Below the pieces are notes generated by a model that was given only the letters and a program-made list of their open reading frames with translations, was not told the DNA's origin and searched no databases. The position numbers and the translations under genes were made by a program. From the NCBI RefSeq assembly GCF_937976265.1, contig NZ_CALJRX010000280.1:1-5375 (forward strand): 5,375 nucleotides of DNA, in the 5' to 3' direction. Position 1 is the stretch's first letter, and every line of letters begins with the position of its first letter. Source of the DNA: an uncultured Haemophilus sp. GTDB taxonomy: Bacteria; Pseudomonadota; Gammaproteobacteria; Enterobacterales; Pasteurellaceae. Positions 1 to 5,375 of this stretch are shown here, piece after piece.

Positions 1-73
1 AGCCCGCTTCAATCAGCGAAATAGCGGTATGAGAACCGATAAAACCGGTACCGCCGGTAACCAAAATGGTCAT
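1..73 (-). CDS. galE: UDP-glucose 4-epimerase, N-terminal fragment (runs off left edge)
   Basis: Only the first 24 codons are visible; the gene continues beyond base 1. The translation begins MTILVTGGTGFIGSHTAISL, with the GxxGxxG nucleotide-binding motif (G7, G10, G13) and the GFIGSH run typical of extended short-chain dehydrogenase/reductase epimerases. GalE is cytosolic and uses NAD to interconvert UDP-glucose and UDP-galactose; some versions also handle the N-acetylated sugars. The ATG at 73-71 is preceded by AAGGA (84-80) with a 6-base spacer, which supports this start. It follows the last capsule gene after 76 bases holding a DUS stem-loop, as where Neisseria capsule region A meets region D. 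Another nucleotide-sugar epimerase or dehydratase is possible from so short a piece, but the motif and the location favour galE. Confidence 0.85.
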   Translation of the reverse strand, partial: MTILVTGGTGFIGSHTAISLIEAG

Positions 74-99
74 GTGTTTTCCTTATTGATTTTGAAGTG

Positions 100-111
100 A
101 GGCCATCTGAA
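100..111 (+). repeat. Variant DNA uptake sequence, AG-DUS type with one mismatch
   Basis: The plus strand reads AGGCCATCTGAA, one base (105, A for G) different from AGGCCGTCTGAA. It is inverted relative to the exact DUS at 132-143 and forms the other arm of the stem. The substitution keeps pairing in the minus-strand RNA as a G-U wobble. The change lies in the conserved CTG-proximal core, so it is probably a weaker uptake signal. Confidence 0.7.
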
Positions 112-141
112 AACGGATATGAAAGCATAGTTTCAGACGGC
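102..141 (-). terminator. DUS-containing stem-loop between the last capsule gene and galE
   Basis: Bases 102-112 and 131-141 are inverted repeats. In the minus-strand transcript they form an 11-bp stem with one G-U wobble (105 with 138) and an 18-base loop. Each arm is the core of a DNA uptake sequence; paired inverted DUS after genes are a well-known Neisseria arrangement thought to act as terminators. It starts 9 bases beyond the stop codon of the upstream gene and ends 28 bases before the galE start. There is no uridine run directly after the stem, so termination may be weak or partial and galE may be reached by read-through. I saw no convincing promoter between the stem and galE. Confidence 0.5.
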
Positions 142-143
142 AT
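132..143 (-). repeat. DNA uptake sequence, AT-DUS type, exact 12-mer
   Basis: Read on the minus strand these bases are ATGCCGTCTGAA, the 12-mer uptake sequence preferred by N. meningitidis, N. gonorrhoeae and close relatives during natural transformation. It forms one arm of the stem-loop at 102-141. Confidence 0.92.
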
Positions 144-149
144 AAAGAT

Positions 150-1034
150 TTATGAGTTGGTTAGTGAACGGACACCACCCTGCATAACCTCCAAGCGCTT
201 ACTCAGCTTGGCTGTAAAAATCTCACTCTTATATGCCAAAGATACATACAAATCATAGCTACCCAGCTCGAAATGAGAAGAGTCAATGCCTTTTAAAGAC
301 AATGTAGCGAAGTAACAGGCATCGTAACCACCAAATGGATTGCCGATTTTTTCGCCTAAATTTGTTTTCTTAATCTGACCCAATTCAAATACATATTGAC
401 GTTGAGTAAGTGGTTTTTGGGCAATTAGGTAGTATTTGGCTTGGTTAAATTCAGTAATGTCCGCACCAGGTATAATAAATTCGCCTTCTACATGGAATAC
501 AGTTCCCTTAACCCAGTCGGCAGTTAAAGCAATGTGGCTATCGGCAGGTACATCACGACCGATGATGTTGCTTTTAACTAAATAGGTTTTAGCATTGTGT
601 TGGTAAAGTCTATATTCAAAATAATTATCTGCTGAATGTTTATCCAAAGAGTTAAAATCAAGATGTAAATCTTGATACATTCTATTATCAAACGCTGTGG
701 CAGTGACTGAGATAAGAATTTCATAAATACCATTATCCAACTCAGAAATTGGAATGCCTTTAAAACCTTTAGTTGCTGTACCTGCTGCAGTATAATCAAA
801 AATATTTCCTTGATAAGTTTGATTTTTTAACTCATGCGTACGAATACTGCCTAATTCATATTCAAATATATCATTGGTATGGATATTAAGAAGACACAAG
901 TATTTATTTAAATATGAAAATTCGGGAGAATTATAGCCTTGTATATAAGCCAAACCTTCGATAAATAATGTGCTATTAGCTACCCACAATTTTTTAATTT
1001 TGTTAGTAGGTTTATTTATAATATTGTTATTCAT
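150..1034 (-). CDS. Unrecognised capsule-locus protein with two tandem copies of a probable beta-sandwich domain
   Basis: Encodes 294 residues. I do not recognise the family. The protein is an internal duplication: copy 1 spans about residues 15-120 and copy 2 about 172-287, joined by a roughly 50-residue linker. Matching landmarks are FIEGLAYIQG (24-33) with HVEGEFIIPG (181-190), FEYELGSIRTHEL (57-69) with YVFELGQIKKTNL (214-226), FKGI (91-94) with LKGI (247-250), and NGIYEILISV (101-110) with LGSYDLYVSL (257-266). Alternating hydrophobic strands with glycine turns suggest beta-sandwich folds. There is no signal peptide, membrane segment or obvious catalytic motif, so it is probably cytosolic. 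Similar segments seem to occur beside TagF-like transferase domains in other bacteria, which is recollection, not a search. Infer a sugar- or polymer-binding or scaffolding accessory to the capsule synthase. The ATG at 1034-1032 has an AAGG Shine-Dalgarno 8 bases upstream and begins 14 bases after the previous stop, in an apparent operon. Last gene before the stem-loop. Confidence 0.75.
   Translation of the reverse strand: MNNNIINKPTNKIKKLWVANSTLFIEGLAYIQGYNSPEFSYLNKYLCLLNIHTNDIFEYELGSIRTHELKNQTYQGNIFDYTAAGTATKGFKGIPISELDNGIYEILISVTATAFDNRMYQDLHLDFNSLDKHSADNYFEYRLYQHNAKTYLVKSNIIGRDVPADSHIALTADWVKGTVFHVEGEFIIPGADITEFNQAKYYLIAQKPLTQRQYVFELGQIKKTNLGEKIGNPFGGYDACYFATLSLKGIDSSHFELGSYDLYVSLAYKSEIFTAKLSKRLEVMQGGVRSLTNS
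174..521 (-). repeat. Protein-level repeat, copy 2 (residues 172-287 of the 294-residue protein)
   Basis: Second of two related domains, starting near W174 (copy 1 equivalent W17) and ending before the short C-terminal tail. It carries the same ordered landmarks as copy 1. Its DNA is less AT-rich than the DNA of copy 1. Confidence 0.65.
675..992 (-). repeat. Protein-level repeat, copy 1 (residues 15-120 of the 294-residue protein)
   Basis: First of two related domains. Core landmarks are the EG..YI.G strand, the ELG.I....L stretch, a KGI segment and a G.Y...SV strand, in the same order and spacing as copy 2. Similarity is visible only in protein, so the duplication is old. Confidence 0.65.
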
Positions 1035-1048
1035 AAATAAGGCCTTTA

Positions 1049-2383
1049 TTATTTAATAAATATGATGTTTTCAAGGAGTCTATTAAATATTTCTATTGAA
1101 TTTTCAACTATTTCATCTGTAACTTTTAAAATATTATCGTAGCAAAATAAAGATATCTTGTTACTAATTATTTTAAAATCAGGATAATTTTTTATAAGAA
1201 TATCAAATATTTTATTATCCCCTGATCGAGAAAAAATATTACAAGATAGAGTGTAACTTTCAAAAATATATTCCAATGTATATGTTTGATTATTTGAATG
1301 AAGTTTAGCATCTAAAACCAAAGTATTACCTTTCCAAATCCAAGATTTGTAGCTAATATTTTTAATATTTGAATAATTAGCTATTTTATCAAATTTTTTT
1401 TGAATGCTTAAAAAATGTTTTTGATTAACAGCATGGTGTTCTAGCTGTAAGCGAATCTCCGACAAAACCTTTTTTTCAATTTGAGTCATAATTTTATCAA
1501 TATCTCTCAAATCAATAATAGATTTGGATATTAATTCAAAAATATTTTTATTAAGTTCAGTTGGTCGTATTTGTTTAGCTAGTATCTTTCCAAGATATTC
1601 AGGTTGTCTAAAAGGATGAATTACTTGATTCGATGGCAACAAGTTCTTGGCATTATCTCCCAATATAGCATTTCGATATGTAAAATATTTAAAACTATTT
1701 GGACAAAAATAATTTAATTTTTCAGTTGCCAATTGATGTTTTACTACAGCAGTCGCAACCAAAGATTCATCATTTGGAAATTGGCTTAATGCAATATTAT
1801 TATTCTTAAAATAAGCAGTTACAGCCTGTCTTTCTTGTTTGCAGACTGATATTGCTCTAAATGATAAGCGACTTAATGGAAAAAAAGCTTGATAGACATC
1901 ATGATGAATAGTTTTTGCACGGTCTGTCCATGCCCAGGAAGGGGGTGCTTTTGCAAAATTATGTAAAAATGCATCTTGTGTAGCCATTTTAAATTTAATG
2001 AAAAAATCGGATAGATTGTCAAAAGTAAATGCTACATCAGGCTCAATAAGCCAATAATAGTCTGCATTAATATGGTCAGCCAATGCATAATAAAAATAGT
2101 CACCACATAACCATCCTAATCCATTCGGATTAGGATGGTTATCTAGTAGGTCATTTTGATTTAAATAATTTTTATTAAGAGAGATTTTTTGAATATTATC
2201 AGGTGTTTGGACAAAATTTTTGGTTTCGTCAATTACTATAAAAATATCTTCTAAATCGAAGTGTTGTTGTAACTGTATATATAATAATTCTTCAGCTTCT
2301 GTCCAGTTATGCGTTCGTATACCAATAACTGTTCTGTTGTTAAGATTTTTATTTTTTAAATGAGATGGTGTTGTAAATCTCAT
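1049..2383 (-). CDS. Unrecognised protein, probable GT-A-type glycosyltransferase with a C-terminal extension
   Basis: Encodes 444 residues. I do not recognise a named family. The first roughly 280 residues resemble a GT-A fold: an N-terminal strand VIGIRTHNW (19-27), a CGDYFYYAL helix (93-101), then YYWLIEPDVAF (109-119), where E114-P115-D116 sits at the end of a hydrophobic strand where GT-A enzymes carry their DxD metal site. Further on are N204-D205-E206, placed like a catalytic acid, and VIHPFR (254-259), resembling the late HP motif that binds metal or phosphate in many such enzymes. Residues about 285-340 are helical and charged; 345-444 look like a separate beta-rich domain. There is no signal peptide or clear membrane helix. 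Infer a cytosolic transferase adding a sugar to the capsule repeat. The ATG at 2383-2381 follows AAGGAA at 7 bases, 29 bases after the previous stop. Bases 1081-1140 hold 10 G+C in 60, far below the neighbours. A perfect hairpin lies at residues 81-92. Confidence 0.7.
   Translation of the reverse strand: MRFTTPSHLKNKNLNNRTVIGIRTHNWTEAEELLYIQLQQHFDLEDIFIVIDETKNFVQTPDNIQKISLNKNYLNQNDLLDNHPNPNGLGWLCGDYFYYALADHINADYYWLIEPDVAFTFDNLSDFFIKFKMATQDAFLHNFAKAPPSWAWTDRAKTIHHDVYQAFFPLSRLSFRAISVCKQERQAVTAYFKNNNIALSQFPNDESLVATAVVKHQLATEKLNYFCPNSFKYFTYRNAILGDNAKNLLPSNQVIHPFRQPEYLGKILAKQIRPTELNKNIFELISKSIIDLRDIDKIMTQIEKKVLSEIRLQLEHHAVNQKHFLSIQKKFDKIANYSNIKNISYKSWIWKGNTLVLDAKLHSNNQTYTLEYIFESYTLSCNIFSRSGDNKIFDILIKNYPDFKIISNKISLFCYDNILKVTDEIVENSIEIFNRLLENIIFIK
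2107..2142. repeat. Perfect 16-bp inverted repeat inside a coding region
   Basis: Arms 2107-2122 and 2127-2142 are exact reverse complements around the 4-base centre ATTC, with 6 G-C and 10 A-T pairs. On the minus strand it codes the NHPNPNGLGWL stretch of the 444-residue protein without disturbing the frame. In the transcript the stem would be followed about 10 bases later by a run of five U (2096-2092), so it could act as a pause or attenuation site. Confidence 0.85.
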
Positions 2384-2412
2384 TTGCGATTTCCTTAAAG
2401 TTAAATATTAAA

Positions 2413-3453
2413 TCAAACACGCTGCTTAATTTTAAGTTCGTCTTGGAATGTTTGTGACAAGATTTGTGCAGTAAACATAAATTTAGCTTTGTCACCAACA
2501 GTTAGTGCATCAAGGCAGGCTCGGTTTAGGCTGTTGGCAACCAAGCGTGTGTAAATATATTTTTTATGCGTTTGGATAAAATCTAAGGCCGTCTGAAAAA
2601 TTTCTTCTTTTTCGGATTTGTTGTAAAACACAAATTCGCGCAGATAAATCAGTAAATCATGGTTCATAAAAAGAGCAATCTGATAAGGTTTTCTCATCTC
2701 TGGAATATATTGCCATAGATTGTTGATAGCAGCCATACGCCCTTGAAAATTGCTGACAGATTTTGACGTACTGATACTGGTTTGCTTACCATAAATAAAC
2801 CAAACATAAACACGGGCATCAATCAAGCCAATGCGGTCAAGCTTGGAGTAAAGTTTGGCAGTAAATACTTTATCTTCATAAAGCCCTGTTTCAAAATAAA
2901 TGACCAAATCTTTGAGCATTTGCACTTTGTAGAGCTTATTAGTGGATAACATGTCGTCAAATTGAGACAAGCGGTTGGCAAAGGTACTGATTTTTGGGGA
3001 TTTATACAGGTTGCGATACCATTCACTTTCGATACCTGTTTCAAAATCTTTGCGTACAGTTACGCCTGATACGCAGTCAAGTTGATGTGTTTCTGCATAA
3101 GCGAGGAGCTTACCCAATGCATCTGGATAAATCAGATCGTCTGAATCCAAAAAGAATATGTATTCTCCTTTTGCATGGCGAATGCCAAAATTGCGGGTTA
3201 GACCCAAGCCTTCATTGTCTTTATAAAAATAGCGAAAGCGTGGATCATTGAACTCTTGCACGATGTCTTCTACGGTAACGGAGTGTCCGTCATCAACAAT
3301 CATCACGTCTAAATTGGTGTATTGTGACGCTTGAATGGATTTGAGTGTGGCAGGCAGGGTAGCACGTGAGTTGTAACACGGCACAAGTATTGAGATGAGG
3401 GGGGATTTGCCTGTTTTTTGGATTTTTCTCAAAAATTTGTTTAAAAAGCTCAT
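2413..3453 (-). CDS. Family 2 (GT-A fold) glycosyltransferase
   Basis: Encodes 346 residues. The GT2 core is clear: ISILVPCYNSR (20-30) is the nucleotide-binding first strand, VDDG (53-56) the first acidic motif, EGLGLTRNFGI (81-91) the donor-contacting loop, D103-S104-D105-D106 the DxD metal site, and E193-D194 the ED motif that supplies the catalytic base in inverting GT2 enzymes. The 215-228 segment matches the usual late motif ending in S.S. The last roughly 110 residues are helical. There is no signal peptide or membrane span, so it probably acts at the cytosolic membrane face, moving a sugar from a nucleotide donor to the capsule repeat; donor and acceptor cannot be read from sequence. 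I chose ATG 3453-3451 because AAGGGA sits 6 bases upstream; the longer reading begins at TTG 3489 within the previous gene and lacks a good ribosome site. It follows the polymerase stop by 10 bases, suggesting coupled translation. Confidence 0.9.
   Translation of the reverse strand: MSFLNKFLRKIQKTGKSPLISILVPCYNSRATLPATLKSIQASQYTNLDVMIVDDGHSVTVEDIVQEFNDPRFRYFYKDNEGLGLTRNFGIRHAKGEYIFFLDSDDLIYPDALGKLLAYAETHQLDCVSGVTVRKDFETGIESEWYRNLYKSPKISTFANRLSQFDDMLSTNKLYKVQMLKDLVIYFETGLYEDKVFTAKLYSKLDRIGLIDARVYVWFIYGKQTSISTSKSVSNFQGRMAAINNLWQYIPEMRKPYQIALFMNHDLLIYLREFVFYNKSEKEEIFQTALDFIQTHKKYIYTRLVANSLNRACLDALTVGDKAKFMFTAQILSQTFQDELKIKQRV
2586..2597 (+). repeat. DNA uptake sequence, AG-DUS type, exact 12-mer, inside the GT2 gene
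   Basis: The plus strand reads AGGCCGTCTGAA, the AG form of the Neisseria uptake sequence, reported as the preferred dialect of several commensals and also common in meningococci. On the coding strand it encodes F-Q-T-A-L near the C-terminus of the GT2 protein, so it is kept in frame. Confidence 0.92.
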
Positions 3454-3459
3454 GGCGTT

Positions 3460-3465
3460 TCCCTT
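3460..3465 (-). promoter_or_regulatory. Ribosome binding site that decides the GT2 start
   Basis: The minus strand reads AAGGGA, overlapping the TAA stop of the upstream polymerase (3466-3464) and lying 6 bases before ATG 3453. This favours the 346-residue GT2 product and suggests that ribosomes finishing the polymerase reinitiate here. Confidence 0.75.
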
Positions 3466-5375
3466 ATACGTCGGCAGTTTCTGCATCAAGTTCTACAATC
3501 AGTTTATCCCATTGTGCAAAGACGCTGTCATTGGAGAATGATTCAAAAGTAGTTTGAATAGCAGCTACAGATAGTTTTTCGGTTTGTTTAAGTGCTTCAA
3601 CTATTGCAGGGTAATCGCCGTATGCGGTGAGATAGCCTGTTTCCCCGTGTTTGATGATTTCTTTAGCGGCGGTGAATGAGTCAAAGGCAATTACGGGGCG
3701 GCCATGTGCGTATGCCTCGAGCACCACAAGCGGAAATCCTTCAGATTTGCTCATCAGTAGCAAAGAATCATTATTAGTGAATATTTTTTCTTTGTTACTC
3801 TCAAACCCTTGCAGTTTAAGAATATTTTGCAATCCACTCTCTTTTATGGCTGTTTGAAACTCATCTTTAAGTGAACCATCGCCATAAATGTTGATGATAA
3901 TATCAACATTTTGCTTGAGAATTTCTTTACCCAAATCAATCATGCTGAAAATGTTTTTATCGGCATCCAGACGGCTGATAACAGCGGTATGTAAAAGGTT
4001 ACGGGCAGGAATTGGAAGGTATTGTGCGTCAATGGAGTTGTGCATATAGCCTAATTTGTTTTGTACTTTTTCTACTAAATGTGGACGTAGTAAATCCACC
4101 GCAGATTGTGTAAGCAGCAACAGACGGTGGTAGTTATAAAGTTTACCTTCGTTGAGCCATCCTAAATGCGGACCATACATTTCACGAGAAATAACGTCTT
4201 TTACATCGCCGTGGAACATTAATATTGATTTTGCATTTTCCAAATATTTTTGGAAATGCAGATGAGCAGAGAATTGCAATGAAATTACAATTCCATCTGT
4301 ATTTTGTAGGATATTAGCACATGCACCATTTAGATACTGTGATGATAATTTAAAATCAATATATGGGCTTTCTAGTTGGTGGAATTCGCTGTTGGTTTCG
4401 GCAAATTCACGAATGGCAATAACAAAAATGCGTGAATTGTATTTTTGCTTGTAATGCTTTGCCATGTTTTTTAAGAAAGTATGAACCCCTCCGATTTGGT
4501 TCAATTCATTCACTAAGAAAATAATGTCTTTGCTATGCCTTAAGCTTGAATCAAATGCTAAAGCATCAACAATACGTTTAGTAGATTGCCCATCTTCCAA
4601 AGGGTAGAAGGTATTTATAATTTTGCAGTTCTCTCCGTTTAAACATTGCCAATCAAGTTGATATAAAGCTTCTTTGCTTTTGACAATCTGTTCGGGTGGC
4701 AAATAATCGCCAAAATCAAAATATACACCGCGCTGTGTCATATACTCTTCATAATCGTATTGGAAGAGTACAATTGGTTTATTAAGCAGGGAAAAGTCAA
4801 GTACTAAAGACGAATAGTCGCTGATTAAAATATCTGTAATTTTCATCAAATCAGAAATATCAGAATATGCCGTACAATCAATGACATTATCGTAGCGTTT
4901 ATCCAAGTGGTTTAAGTAATGTAGTTTGGTAATAATGACATATTCGTCATTGAGGCTTGATAGCAAAGCATCAGGGTCAAACGGTAAGGACATTGCACCA
5001 GCTTTGCGGAAAGTTGGTGCGTAGAAAATAATTTTTTTATCAAGAGGAATGCCTAGCAAGGTTTTTAAGAAGTCTGATCCAATATTCTCGTGCAGTACAA
5101 AATCCAGACTGTATTGCTTGAGCATTGACCAATCCAAATTGTACAATGCATCTTCGTTATCGGCCTTAAACGGGCGACGATGCAGAATCTGTAACTGTTG
5201 GTGGCGCTGTGGATGACTTCTTACAAAATCTTCATGATCGTAATGGAATAGAGCAACAGGACGGTTATATTGGTCAAAAATGTAAATTAGGGAGTGGTAG
5301 TCGCTAATGAGAATATCGGTCAATAGCAGTGCGTCGCTGTCATTTAAGTCAGCGGTATAGTATACGTCGGCGGGA
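3464..5375 (-). CDS. Probable capsule polymerase: TagF-like phosphotransferase modules fused to a GT4 glycosyltransferase (N-terminus off the right edge)
   Basis: The frame is open to the window edge, giving 636 visible residues; the first visible residues (PADVYYTADL) show the true start lies outside. Numbering from the edge, residues 4-82 resemble the end of a TagF-type CDP-glycerol glycerophosphotransferase domain (DILISDYHS, 20-28). Residues about 105-242 are a second, better-kept copy: YAPTFR (118-123), KLHY with the likely catalytic His (150-153), DYSS (186-189) and RGVYFDF (215-221). Residues about 283-630 are a GT-B retaining GT4 enzyme: GGVHTF (295-300), HGDVKD (388-393), RLDADKN (468-474), GDGS (498-501) and the E-x7-E pair E545/E553 in EGFPLVVLE. 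TagF enzymes transfer glycerol-phosphate, or a related polyol-phosphate, from a CDP donor; GT4 adds a hexose or HexNAc. Such fusions make teichoic-acid-like capsules in Gram-negatives, including meningococcal serogroups H and Z. Copy 2 lacks the N-terminal Rossmann half. It appears to be the first gene of the visible operon. Confidence 0.85.
   Translation of the reverse strand, partial: PADVYYTADLNDSDALLLTDILISDYHSLIYIFDQYNRPVALFHYDHEDFVRSHPQRHQQLQILHRRPFKADNEDALYNLDWSMLKQYSLDFVLHENIGSDFLKTLLGIPLDKKIIFYAPTFRKAGAMSLPFDPDALLSSLNDEYVIITKLHYLNHLDKRYDNVIDCTAYSDISDLMKITDILISDYSSLVLDFSLLNKPIVLFQYDYEEYMTQRGVYFDFGDYLPPEQIVKSKEALYQLDWQCLNGENCKIINTFYPLEDGQSTKRIVDALAFDSSLRHSKDIIFLVNELNQIGGVHTFLKNMAKHYKQKYNSRIFVIAIREFAETNSEFHQLESPYIDFKLSSQYLNGACANILQNTDGIVISLQFSAHLHFQKYLENAKSILMFHGDVKDVISREMYGPHLGWLNEGKLYNYHRLLLLTQSAVDLLRPHLVEKVQNKLGYMHNSIDAQYLPIPARNLLHTAVISRLDADKNIFSMIDLGKEILKQNVDIIINIYGDGSLKDEFQTAIKESGLQNILKLQGFESNKEKIFTNNDSLLLMSKSEGFPLVVLEAYAHGRPVIAFDSFTAAKEIIKHGETGYLTAYGDYPAIVEALKQTEKLSVAAIQTTFESFSNDSVFAQWDKLIVELDAETADV
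4649..4885 (-). repeat. TagF C-half module, copy 2 (canonical)
   Basis: Visible residues 164-242 of the polymerase, aligned to copy 1 from VIDCTAY to EALYQLDW. It retains DYSS and RGVYFDF, which in TagF relatives line the CDP-donor pocket. Together with YAPTFR and KLHY just before it, it makes one complete C-terminal Rossmann half. Confidence 0.75.
5129..5365 (-). repeat. TagF C-half module, copy 1 (degenerate)
   Basis: Visible residues 4-82 of the polymerase. It shares TDILISDY, the NRP...LF.YD.E.F stretch and DALYNLDW with copy 2. It has DYHS where the family has DYSS, and a stretch of His, Gln and Arg replaces the RGVYFDF segment. The start of this copy's TagF domain lies outside the window. 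Confidence 0.7.

Noticed and set aside
74..149. Separate galE promoter in the intergenic gap
   Set aside because: A TATGCT hexamer exists on the minus strand, but no -35 at the right distance fits and it lies in the stem-loop region; not supportable.
578..799. 73-codon minus-strand open frame in another frame
   Set aside because: It overlaps the repeat-containing 294-residue protein, has low-complexity Ile/Leu-rich content and no ribosome site; it is a shadow of an AT-rich gene.
1394..1401. Run of eight T (A8 on the coding strand), with seven-base A/T runs at 1470-1476 and 1880-1886
   Set aside because: All are in frame in a very AT-rich gene and encode ordinary Lys or Phe codons; they are shorter than typical Neisseria phase-variation tracts.
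3134..3145. AGATCGTCTGAA, one base from the mucosa-type DUS
   Set aside because: These bases encode the conserved DSDDL metal motif of the GT2 enzyme, so the resemblance is probably forced by the protein.
2994..3251. 85-codon open frame on the plus strand
   Set aside because: It lies wholly antisense to the conserved DSDD and donor-loop region of the GT2 gene, has no ribosome site and no recognisable product.
3399..3404. Run of six G (C6 on the coding strand) near the start of the GT2 gene
   Set aside because: Position and base would suit phase variation, but six residues is below the length usually found to switch, and the frame is intact.
3454..3489. Longer GT2 start at a TTG (3489), adding 12 residues and overlapping the polymerase stop
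   Set aside because: The ATG at 3453 has AAGGGA at proper spacing, and the GT2 domain needs none of the extra residues.
3651..3857. 68-codon plus-strand open frame
   Set aside because: It is antisense to the EGFPLVVLE motif region of the GT4 domain and shows no independent coding signal.

Overview
The window looks like part of a capsule-biosynthesis locus from a Neisseria species. The evidence is the DNA uptake sequences (an exact ATGCCGTCTGAA and an exact AGGCCGTCTGAA), one of them in an inverted-repeat pair at a gene boundary, and a run of capsule-type glycosyltransferase genes leading into galE. This matches the meningococcal arrangement in which serogroup-specific 'region A' genes are followed by galE of region D. 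I cannot tell from the sequence whether the host is N. meningitidis or a capsulated commensal.

All genes are on the minus strand and are read from high to low coordinates. (1) 5375-3464: a large protein, cut by the window edge, with two TagF-like (CDP-glycerol:glycerophosphotransferase type) C-terminal modules followed by a GT4-type glycosyltransferase; this is the likely capsule polymerase. (2) 3453-2413: a GT2-family glycosyltransferase. (3) 2383-1049: an unrecognised protein with features of a GT-A glycosyltransferase and a very AT-rich C-terminal part. (4) 1034-150: an unrecognised protein made of two copies of one probable beta-sandwich domain. (5) 73-1: the first 24 codons of galE (UDP-glucose 4-epimerase), running off the left edge. 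Gaps between genes 1 to 4 are 10 to 29 bases, each downstream gene has a visible ribosome binding site, and no promoter was seen, so genes 1 to 4 probably form one transcript started outside the window. A DUS-based stem-loop lies between gene 4 and galE and may end or attenuate that transcript.

Working model (inference): a teichoic-acid-like capsule in which polyol-phosphate, probably glycerol-phosphate from CDP-glycerol, is joined to sugars. The TagF-GT4 protein would build the alternating backbone, the GT2 and GT-A-like proteins would add further sugars or prime the chain, and GalE would supply UDP-galactose or UDP-GalNAc. The closest described relatives in concept are the serogroup H and Z meningococcal capsules. 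The duplicated TagF half-module and the two unrecognised downstream proteins are the parts most likely to be undescribed. No tRNA, rRNA, insertion sequence, CRISPR array or plus-strand gene was found, and no stretch over 300 bases lacks a gene.
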